Below are positions 48,958 to 54,907 of a stretch of 64,000 nt of DNA, in pieces (the stretch's first letter is position 1; every line of letters starts with the position of its first letter). The position numbers were made by a program, and so were the translations under genes. The stretch covers positions 1 to 64,000 of the forward strand of contig DASUWK010000037.1 in assembly GCA_036378435.1 (NCBI GenBank). The letters are read 5' to 3'. The stretch comes from DASUWK01 sp036378435. Lineage in GTDB: Bacteria > Chloroflexota > Dormibacteria > Dormibacterales > Dormibacteraceae. The notes below the pieces were generated by a model. The model was not told the origin of the DNA. It was given only the letters and a program-made list of their open reading frames with translations, and did no database searches.

Positions 48958-50291
48958 TGACCATCGACGCCGGGGCTCCTTTGCACGGCAGTCTCGGCGC
49001 CCGGCTCTGGGCCAGAGCCTCAGCCAGCCGCCTCGTCCGCCAGAACCTGGTGCTGTTCGTCGGGGGCATGCTGGCGGGCGTCGGCGGCTTCGTCTACCAC
49101 CTGATCGCGGCGCGCCTGCTCGGCCCGGCGCTGTACGGCGAGGTGGCGTCGCTGGTCTCCGCGTACCTGGTCGGGAACGGGGCCACCTTCGTGATCACGC
49201 TGGTCCTGGCGCGATACGCGGCCACCCTCGAAGCGCGCGGGAGCTCGTCGGCGCTGCACCACCTGATGGTGCGGACGTCCAAGCTGCTGGTCTTCCCGAG
49301 CCTGGTGGCGCTCGCGCTGCTGGGCGTGCTCGCGCCCCTCGGCGCCTCCTTCCTGCACCTGAACTCGTGGGTGCCGGTGCTCTGGATGCTGCTCGCGATG
49401 GTGATGATCTGGCAGGTCGGCGTTCCCCGCGGCATGCTCCAGGGGATGCAGCGCTTCGGAGCGCTGAGCGTCAACCAGTCGGTCGAGATGGTGTTCCGGG
49501 TCGGGCTCCTCGCCATCCTGCTGGTCGCCGGCTTCGGAGTGGTGGGCTCGATGGTGGCCGTGGTCGTCGGGGCCGCCGTCGGCTACAGCTCCGGCATGTA
49601 CACGCTGCGCGACATCCTGCGCGTGCCCGGCGAGCGGGTCCGCCTGCGGACCATGGCAACCTTCGCCCTCACCGCCGCCGTGGGCACCTTCGGGATCCTT
49701 TTCCTCTACAACAACGACGTCATCCTGGCCAAGCACTACCTGAGCGCGCACGACGCCGGGATCTACGGCGGGCTGAACAAGATCGAGACGATCATCTACT
49801 TCGGCACCCTGTCGGTCAGCCAGGTGCTGTACCCGAGGGTGGTGGAGGCGATCGCGAAGGACGCCCACCCGGGCCGGCTGCTGATGCTCTCCGCCGGCGT
49901 GGTCCTGGCCATGGGCGCCGTCGCGGTGCTCGTCTTCGCCGCTGCTCCGCGACTGATCGTGGGCATCCTGTACGGCGAACGCTTCCTCGACGCCGCGCGT
50001 TTCATGGTGCCGATCGGATTGATCGGCCTGGCTCTGAGCCTGAACAACCTGCTCGTCTATTTCTTCATGGCCGCGCACGACCGCGTCTTCATGCCGATCC
50101 TGCTGGCGGGCGTTGCGCTGGAAGGCGTTCTGATCTTCCTGTTCCACCACTCCCTGGCGCAGGTCGTCAGCGACGTCCTGTCGGCGCTGGTGCTGCTGCT
50201 CGGAGCGCTGGTGGTGCGCGCCGTGTTCCTGCTGCCCGCGCTGCGGCCTGAGATGGTCGCGGAGGAAGGGGAGGCGGCGGTCGACCCGTAG
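48957..50291 (+). CDS. Oligosaccharide flippase (Wzx/MATE-like)
   Basis: This 444-residue membrane protein has about 12-14 hydrophobic segments. N-terminal features SRLVRQNLVLFVGGMLAGVGGFVYHLIAARLLGPALYGEVASL match the polysaccharide-export (Wzx, MVF) family, which flips lipid-linked sugar units across the membrane. The segment RYAATLEARGSSSALHHLM is the usual first cytoplasmic loop. The start is GTG. Paired divergently with a GT2 gene; no polymerase or other glycan genes are in the window. Confidence 0.88.
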   Translation: MTIDAGAPLHGSLGARLWARASASRLVRQNLVLFVGGMLAGVGGFVYHLIAARLLGPALYGEVASLVSAYLVGNGATFVITLVLARYAATLEARGSSSALHHLMVRTSKLLVFPSLVALALLGVLAPLGASFLHLNSWVPVLWMLLAMVMIWQVGVPRGMLQGMQRFGALSVNQSVEMVFRVGLLAILLVAGFGVVGSMVAVVVGAAVGYSSGMYTLRDILRVPGERVRLRTMATFALTAAVGTFGILFLYNNDVILAKHYLSAHDAGIYGGLNKIETIIYFGTLSVSQVLYPRVVEAIAKDAHPGRLLMLSAGVVLAMGAVAVLVFAAAPRLIVGILYGERFLDAARFMVPIGLIGLALSLNNLLVYFFMAAHDRVFMPILLAGVALEGVLIFLFHHSLAQVVSDVLSALVLLLGALVVRAVFLLPALRPEMVAEEGEAAVDP

Positions 50292-50318
50292 GCCGCTTGG
50301 GGTCTAAATCAACGAACC

Positions 50319-50342
50319 CCGGCCCGAAGGCGCGGGGTTCGT
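50319..50342 (-). terminator. Terminator hairpin of 5S rRNA
   Basis: On the minus strand, after the 5S gene and a TTTTTT stretch, a strong hairpin ACGAACCCCG / CGGGGTTCGT closes over a UUCG-containing loop and is followed by TGATTT. Confidence 0.7.
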
Positions 50343-50351
50343 AGAAAAAAC

Positions 50352-50469
50352 GCTCGGCAACGACCTACTCTCCCACCGGGTTACCCCGGCAGTACCATCG
50401 GCGCTGGAGGGCTTAACTGCCGTGTTCGGAATGGGAACGGGTGTTTCCCCTCCGCCATGGTCACCGAAC
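50352..50469 (-). rRNA. rrf: 5S ribosomal RNA, not linked to 16S/23S
   Basis: The minus strand shows the conserved 5S core: GGCGGAGGGGAAACACCCG, TCCCATTCCGAACACGG, AGTTAAGCCCTCCAGCGCC, GATGGTACTG and GGGAGAGTAGGTCG. The ends pair as helix I (GTTCGGTGAC with GTTGCCGAGC), giving about 118 nt. No 23S or 16S sequence lies within the 50 kb upstream or 14 kb downstream visible here. rpsU is 103 bp upstream on the same strand. The first base lies 7 nt behind a TATACT box, so it seems to be transcribed from its own promoter. Confidence 0.95.
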
Positions 50470-50475
50470 ACGGGA

Positions 50476-50481
50476 AGTATA
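50476..50481 (-). promoter_or_regulatory. -10 box of 5S rRNA gene
   Basis: TATACT on the minus strand is followed by 6 nt and then the predicted 5S 5' end. No clear -35 box is seen 17 bp upstream; the region there is GC-rich and holds a 20-bp palindrome (50542-50561). Confidence 0.5.
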
Positions 50482-50572
50482 CCTAGGCCGGAGTACCAGG
50501 CCGCCGCCGGCGCTGAACTGGTCGCGCGGCCGGGAGCACCAGGCCGGCGCCGGCGCCGGCCGAACCGAAGAG

Positions 50573-50758
50573 CTACCTGGAGCGGCGGCGGCGCGCCCGC
50601 AGGCTCTTCATCTTCCGAGCCTCGGCGGGCGGCACGTAATGCGCGCGGCGGCGCATCTCCCGAACCAGGCCCTGCTCCTGCACCTTGCGGCGGAATTCGC
50701 GCAGGGCCTGCTCGAACTCCTCCTGGTCGCGAACGATGACCTTCAAAGCCGCACGCAA
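50573..50758 (-). CDS. rpsU: Ribosomal protein bS21
   Basis: This is the small basic protein of the 30S subunit. Core: KVIVRDQEEFEQALREFRRKVQEQGLVREMRRRAHYVPPAEARKMK, ending in an Arg-rich tail. At 61 residues it is near normal. TTG at 50758 is used here. However, TATGAT overlaps that codon, so the real start may be the next in-frame TTG at 50746 (57 residues, beginning with KVIV), which would leave only a 4-5 nt leader. No ribosome binding site is visible. Confidence 0.9.
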   Translation of the reverse strand: MRAALKVIVRDQEEFEQALREFRRKVQEQGLVREMRRRAHYVPPAEARKMKSLRARRRRSR

Positions 50759-50788
50759 TCATACAGGCGGCCGCGTATACGAAGCGAC

Positions 50789-50812
50789 GGCGGCCGTACG
50801 GGGACGGCCGCC
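50789..50812 (-). terminator. GC-rich hairpin after the SHOCT-like gene
   Basis: The stem GGCGGCCGT / ACGGCCGCC has a 6-nt loop and no T-run. It lies between the SHOCT-like gene and rpsU. Confidence 0.45.
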
Positions 50813-50835
50813 GCCAGGCGTGGGGTAGAAGGCGT

Positions 50836-51264
50836 CTATTCGCAGAAGACGCGGACTTTGGTGTTGTCCTTGGGCTGGTCGATGTCGACGGTCAGGTCGC
50901 TCAGCTGATCGATCAGCTCGTCGAGGTTCTCCGGCTTGAGCTGCGAGACGTTGAATGCGATCCCCTCCTTGGCCAGCGCGGAGTCGATCTCCTGCGTGGC
51001 TCGCGGCGGGATGAGGCTGGTCAGCTTGACGCCGGCCCGCAGCAGCTGCAGCGGCACTCGGATGTTGACCTTGGTCGGCCCGTCGCCGCCTTCGTCCGTC
51101 TCGACGAGGACGCGCAGGTATTTCGGCTTGCGTGCCACCGTGAGCTCCGAATTGGGCGACGTCCCCGTCTCGACGGCCGTCAGCAGGCGCTCCGCCTCGG
51201 CGGCCGACAGCTTGCCGCTCGCCACCATGTCCAGGATCGTCTTTCTCTCTTCCATGACCACCAC
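50836..51264 (-). CDS. SHOCT/YvlB-N-like protein, last gene of DUF2089 operon
   Basis: This gene encodes about 142 residues. The N-terminus ERKTILDMVASGKLSAAEAERLLTAVE is a SHOCT-like helical hairpin. The remainder (YLRVLVETDEG, KVNIRVPLQLLRAGVKLTSLIPP, VSQLKPENLDELIDQLSDLTVDID) resembles the N-terminal part of YvlB/LiaX-type envelope proteins. The first of three in-frame start options is GTG at 51264 with GAAAGGAGGT 6 nt upstream. It sits 14 bp after the membrane-protein gene. In Bacillota such sets respond to cell-envelope stress; that role here is an inference. Confidence 0.75.
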   Translation of the reverse strand: MVVMEERKTILDMVASGKLSAAEAERLLTAVETGTSPNSELTVARKPKYLRVLVETDEGGDGPTKVNIRVPLQLLRAGVKLTSLIPPRATQEIDSALAKEGIAFNVSQLKPENLDELIDQLSDLTVDIDQPKDNTKVRVFCE

Positions 51265-51278
51265 TTGATTACCTCCTT

Positions 51279-51530
51279 TCAGTACAGCCGCAGGGCGAAC
51301 GCCGTGCCGCCTTGCGTGATTTCGAGATGGGTGCCTGACAGGCTCCTCAGCACTCCCCAAACGGCCGCCAGCGACCGCCAGGAGCTGATTCCGACTATGC
51401 GGCAGCCGATCGCGTAGAACGGCAGCAGCAGCAGGCAGAGGGGCAGGAGCAGCAGCCAGACCAGGAACAGCGGGATCGGGATCCAGCGCCTGCGGGCGCC
51501 GAAACGCACGGCCGCAATGATCGGGATCAT
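51279..51530 (-). CDS. Small membrane protein, middle gene of DUF2089 operon
   Basis: This 83-residue protein has a long hydrophobic stretch IPIPLFLVWLLLLPLCLLLLPFYAIGCRIVGI (one or two membrane passes) preceded by a basic RFGARRRW. It ends in WGVLRSLSGTHLEITQGGTAFALRLY. ATG overlaps the DUF2089 stop (ATGA). Conserved order DUF2089–membrane protein–SHOCT-like suggests a signalling or envelope function. No enzyme motif. Confidence 0.75.
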   Translation of the reverse strand: MIPIIAAVRFGARRRWIPIPLFLVWLLLLPLCLLLLPFYAIGCRIVGISSWRSLAAVWGVLRSLSGTHLEITQGGTAFALRLY

Positions 51531-51904
51531 CGAGGGCCCTCCAGCTCGCGGACTGCTTCTTCCGCGGTTATCTCGCCCTGCCGCAGTCGCTCCAGAATCT
51601 CGGAACGAGGCGGCACCGGGTCCATCTCGACGAACTCGAGGGAGCCGGCGAGGCGGTTCAGGCGAGCTTTGACGGTCGGATAGCTGACGCCGAAGAGACG
51701 CTCCATGTCCTTGATGGACCCATGGCTGCGTACGAACGCGATCACGAAGACCTGGTCCTCCGCGCTGAGCCGCGCTAGCTGCGGCAGCTCGAAGCTTCCC
51801 TCGATGGCGACGTCCGTGTCGGCGAGCCGTACGCGCTCGACGAGAAACGGCCGGCCACCGGTCAGCTGGGTCAGGCTCTGCCAATCGGTGTTCCTCGGCG
51901 ACAT
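51527..51904 (-). CDS. DUF2089-type helix-turn-helix protein
   Basis: This is a 125-residue protein. The middle RLSAEDQVFVIAFVRSHGSIKDMERLFGVSYPTVKARLNRLAGSLEF is a helix-turn-helix with sigma-like spacing and matches DUF2089. The C-terminus EILERLRQGEITAEEAVRELEG is a SHOCT-like hairpin, the same motif that begins the third gene of the operon. The N-terminal zinc-ribbon cysteines found in many DUF2089 proteins are absent. It has a consensus promoter 8 nt upstream of its ATG and no ribosome binding site. Confidence 0.82.
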   Translation of the reverse strand: MSPRNTDWQSLTQLTGGRPFLVERVRLADTDVAIEGSFELPQLARLSAEDQVFVIAFVRSHGSIKDMERLFGVSYPTVKARLNRLAGSLEFVEMDPVPPRSEILERLRQGEITAEEAVRELEGPR

Positions 51905-51941
51905 GCCGAAGATTATTAATCGCCTAGGGCCAAAAAGTCAA
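51905..51941 (-). promoter_or_regulatory. Consensus promoter of DUF2089 operon, leaderless
   Basis: On the minus strand TTGACT (51941-51936), 17 bp, TAATAA (51918-51913), 8 nt, then the ATG at 51904. A quasi-palindrome TCTAGAAATTCCAGA at 51968-51982, 27 bp upstream of the -35 box, could be an operator. Confidence 0.7.
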
Positions 51942-51994
51942 GATTTTTAAGTGGGACCTTAAAGGACTCTAGAAATTCCAGATCGTGGCGCGTA

Positions 51995-52013
51995 GGCCCG
52001 GCTTTGCCGGGCC
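51995..52013. other. Isolated hairpin in gap 51942-52098
   Basis: GGCCCGGC-TTT-GCCGGGCC forms an 8-bp stem with a 3-nt loop. A second stem, GCGGAAGG / CCTTCCGC, follows at about 52069-52096. Neither has a clear T-run. No gene or known RNA is recognised in this gap. Confidence 0.5.
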
Positions 52014-52098
52014 GTATGAGTTGTGCCTCTCCATACCCGTGCAATGCGCTGAGTAGGAGGATGGCTAGCGGAAGGAACCCTAGGTGCCTTCCGCGTTG

Positions 52099-54087
52099 TT
52101 AAAGAAGCTCAGGTGAACGCCAGCCCGCCCCGAGGACGTGCTCGTCCAGGAAGGCGAGGACCGTCTCGTACCAGAGGCGCGAGTTGCCGGGCTTGAGAAT
52201 CCAGTGGTTCTCGTCCGGGTAGTAGAGAAAGCGCGACGGCACGCCACGCCGGCGCAGGTCGGTGTAGAGCTTGAGGGCCTCGGAGATGGGCACCCGGTAG
52301 TCCAGCTGTCCGTGGACGATCAGCATCGGCGTCCGGATCTCGTCCACCGTCGAGCGCGGCGACACCGCCTCGTAAGGCGACTTGCTCTGGTCGAGCGGCC
52401 CGAACTGACGCTCCCACCAATGCGGCGTGTCGGTCGTAGCCACGAACTGCTCCATGTCCCAGAGGCTGGCGTGCGTGACCAGCGCCTTGAAGCGGTCGGT
52501 GTGGCCCGCCACCCAGTTGGTCATGTAGCCACCGAACGACCCGCCCATCGCCGCCGTTCTGCTCGCGTCGAGGTCAGGCCGGCTCAGCGCGGCGTCGAGG
52601 CTGGCTTCGAGATCGGGCCAGACGTCCTGGCCGTAGCGCTTGTGCGCCCGGCGGAGGAAGTCGTAGCCGTAGCCCGTCGACAGGGCCGGGTCGGGCATCA
52701 GGACCGCGTAGCCGCGCTCGGCCATCAGATGCGGAGACCAGCGCCAGGCCCAGGCGTTCCAGCTGTTGTACGGCCCGCCGTGGATCCAGAGGAGCAAGGG
52801 CGCCGGGTTCTGCGGGCTCGCCCCCTCCGGCAGCACCAGCCAGGCGTGGATGTCGACGCCGTCCGGCGCCTTCGCGACCAGCTCTTCCACGCGGCCTGGG
52901 AGCTCCAGCGGCTGGCCGGGCGTCGGCAGCACCGTCTCCTCGCCGGTGCTCACGTCGATGCGAACCGCCTGGGCGGGCGACTCGAACGACGAGCGCAGGG
53001 CATACACGAAGGCGCCGTCCGGGGACGGGTGGATCGACGTGTAGGCCCCGGCTGCGGCCAGCCGGCGAACTACCCCCGATTCCACGTCGGCGGAGAAGAT
53101 CGGGCAGCGGCCGTTCTCGTCGGCAGCGAAGTAGAGGGAACGCCCGTCCGGCGCCCACACCGGGGGCCCGGGACGCTGGGCGAAGTCAGGGGCCAGGTCG
53201 CGGCCCTGACCGCTTTCGAGGTCGACCAGCCACAGCGTCCCCCTTCCAGGCTCCTCGGTGGTGGTGTTCTCGTCGCGCACCGCCGCCACGAAGCGTCCGT
53301 CGGGAGAGATGGCCGGCCCTTCGAAGTCGGCCCCGTCCGCGATGACGCGGCGCCTCCCCTCCTCGACCAGCACCAGGTCGCTGCTCAGCTCCACACCGCT
53401 CGGGTTCCGCAGCCAACCGCTGGCCGCGAACGCGCCGTCGGCCGCCACGTCATACGAGGCTTCGTGGAGGGCGTTGCCGGCGTCCTGGGTCAAGTCGGCC
53501 GTCACCGGCTTCTCACCGCCCAGGTCGACGCGCAGCAGCCGGGACTGTCGCGGTCCGACGTCGTGATCCCAATACCGGATCGGGAACTTGTCGAACAGGA
53601 CGCCGCTCACGCCGGCCTCCTTCCGGTTCTTCGCCTTGGCCGCGTCCTCGGCGAGTCCAGGGGCGTCCGGGAACACCGGCACCCTGAGCACGGCGACCGG
53701 CGCCCGGTCGGCCGTGACGATTGCCTCGACGCCACCCGCGACCGAAAGCACGGGTTCGGCCTCGCCGCCGCCGGCCGGCAGCCGGAACAGGCGACCGTCC
53801 GCGTCGTCCTCCTTGACCGTCACGTCCGGCCGCGCGGAGGCGAACAGCAGCGAACCGTCGGGGAGGAAGGCATGGGCGCCTTCTCCCTTCTCCGAGTAGG
53901 TCAGGCGGCGGGCCGAGGCCGAGCCGTCGGCGGGCAGCTCCCAAAGCGAGCTGACGAACTTCTTGGTGTCAGGACTGAGGGTCTGGATGCCGAGAACCAG
54001 CCGGCGCCCGTCCGGTGAGACGAGGAGACTGTTGACGCGGGGAATGGTCCAAAAAGACTCGAGGCTGAGGCGTGTCACGGCAGCCAT
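52099..54087 (-). CDS. S9-family prolyl oligopeptidase-like peptidase
   Basis: This is a 662-residue cytosolic serine peptidase without signal peptide. Residues 1-~400 form a beta-propeller with WD40-like phrases (LLVSPDGRRLVLG, AISPDGRFVAAVRD, VWAPDGRSLYFAADE). The C-terminal alpha/beta-hydrolase has LLLWIHGGPYNSW (oxyanion), Ser in AAMGGSFGGYMTNW, Asp in IVHGQLDYRVP and His in PDENHWI. This is the acylaminoacyl-peptidase/DPP-like layout that trims short peptides. It is a single gene next to a TetR gene. Confidence 0.94.
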   Translation of the reverse strand: MAAVTRLSLESFWTIPRVNSLLVSPDGRRLVLGIQTLSPDTKKFVSSLWELPADGSASARRLTYSEKGEGAHAFLPDGSLLFASARPDVTVKEDDADGRLFRLPAGGGEAEPVLSVAGGVEAIVTADRAPVAVLRVPVFPDAPGLAEDAAKAKNRKEAGVSGVLFDKFPIRYWDHDVGPRQSRLLRVDLGGEKPVTADLTQDAGNALHEASYDVAADGAFAASGWLRNPSGVELSSDLVLVEEGRRRVIADGADFEGPAISPDGRFVAAVRDENTTTEEPGRGTLWLVDLESGQGRDLAPDFAQRPGPPVWAPDGRSLYFAADENGRCPIFSADVESGVVRRLAAAGAYTSIHPSPDGAFVYALRSSFESPAQAVRIDVSTGEETVLPTPGQPLELPGRVEELVAKAPDGVDIHAWLVLPEGASPQNPAPLLLWIHGGPYNSWNAWAWRWSPHLMAERGYAVLMPDPALSTGYGYDFLRRAHKRYGQDVWPDLEASLDAALSRPDLDASRTAAMGGSFGGYMTNWVAGHTDRFKALVTHASLWDMEQFVATTDTPHWWERQFGPLDQSKSPYEAVSPRSTVDEIRTPMLIVHGQLDYRVPISEALKLYTDLRRRGVPSRFLYYPDENHWILKPGNSRLWYETVLAFLDEHVLGAGWRSPELL

Positions 54088-54115
54088 TTAAGCAGCGGCC
54101 GCAGGTCAGGGTGAA

Positions 54116-54853
54116 CTAGGCCGTTCGGTAACCCAGCAGGCGGAGCGCGAACTCGCTGTAGGCGCCCGCCACCTCGTCCGCGGTGAAGCCGGAGGCGGGG
54201 CCGAACCATTCGGCCACCCGGATGCCCATGGCGCCGATCGCGGCCACTGCAAGCCAGGCGTCCGGCACCTGGAACACCCCCGCCTCGACGCCGGCGCGGA
54301 CGGTGTCTTCGATCATGTCCTCCGACGCGCGCCGCACGGCCACCACCTCTTCCAGAGCTTCGGGGCCGAGGCTGCCGAGCTCACGGTTGCCCACGCGCGC
54401 CAGCAGCGGATACGTGGCATGGAGGCGCACGTGCGCGCTCACGAGCTCCCGCATGCGCCGGACCGGGTCGTCACCGGCCCGGTCCAGCGCCTCACGCAGC
54501 CAGGCCGCGTGCTCCTCGTGCGCGATCAGCATCAGGTCCAGCAGCAGCTGTTCCTTGGATGCGCGGTACTCGTACATCGAGCTCGCCCTCACTCCCGCTC
54601 CGCGGGCGATCTCTCGAACCGGTGCGGCGTGGTAGCCCCACTCGGCAAAGCGCACGAGTGCGGAGATCAGGATCCGGCGCGACGTGCCGTCGACAGCCGC
54701 GCGAGGCGGCAAAAGGGTCTCCACGTCGACGACCGGCTGGATCGCCGGCGCTCCGCGGTCCCAGCGCGCCGAAAGGCGCAGAGCCGCAGCGTCGCGGCGG
54801 GGCCTAGCTCGGCCGCCGCTCTCCTGATCTGACCGCTTGACAGCTTCGGCCAT
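54116..54853 (-). CDS. TetR-family regulator of the adjacent esterase/transport cluster
   Basis: This is a 245-residue TetR protein. A ~50-residue basic N-terminal extension precedes the HTH (SRRILISALVRFAEWGYHAAPVREIARGAGVRASSMYEYRASKEQLL). The C-terminal helices follow the fatty-acid/CoA-regulator type (AcrR-like). It is divergent from the substrate-binding-protein gene. A palindrome CCTACCGAACGTTCGTTAGG sits between the two starts, a likely operator for both. I infer it senses the transported compound or its CoA ester. Confidence 0.9.
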   Translation of the reverse strand: MAEAVKRSDQESGGRARPRRDAAALRLSARWDRGAPAIQPVVDVETLLPPRAAVDGTSRRILISALVRFAEWGYHAAPVREIARGAGVRASSMYEYRASKEQLLLDLMLIAHEEHAAWLREALDRAGDDPVRRMRELVSAHVRLHATYPLLARVGNRELGSLGPEALEEVVAVRRASEDMIEDTVRAGVEAGVFQVPDAWLAVAAIGAMGIRVAEWFGPASGFTADEVAGAYSEFALRLLGYRTA

Positions 54854-54867
54854 CGCGGCGAATGCTA

Positions 54868-54887
54868 CCTACCGAACGTTCGTTAGG
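54868..54887. promoter_or_regulatory. Likely TetR operator
   Basis: CCTACCGAACGTTCGTTAGG is a 20-bp palindrome with a single mismatched pair, in the 54-bp region between the divergent TetR and substrate-binding-protein genes. Confidence 0.65.
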
Positions 54888-54907
54888 CAACTTCGGGAGG
54901 TCGACAG

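Noticed and set aside
50542..50561. 20-bp palindrome GGCCGGCGCCGGCGCCGGCC as a terminator
   Set aside because: It has no T-run and lies where a -35 region for 5S would be; simple GC-rich symmetry is expected by chance here.
52014..52098. Possible small structured RNA
   Set aside because: There is a GC stem and some AT-rich sequence, but no match to an RNA family I know and no promoter/terminator pair.
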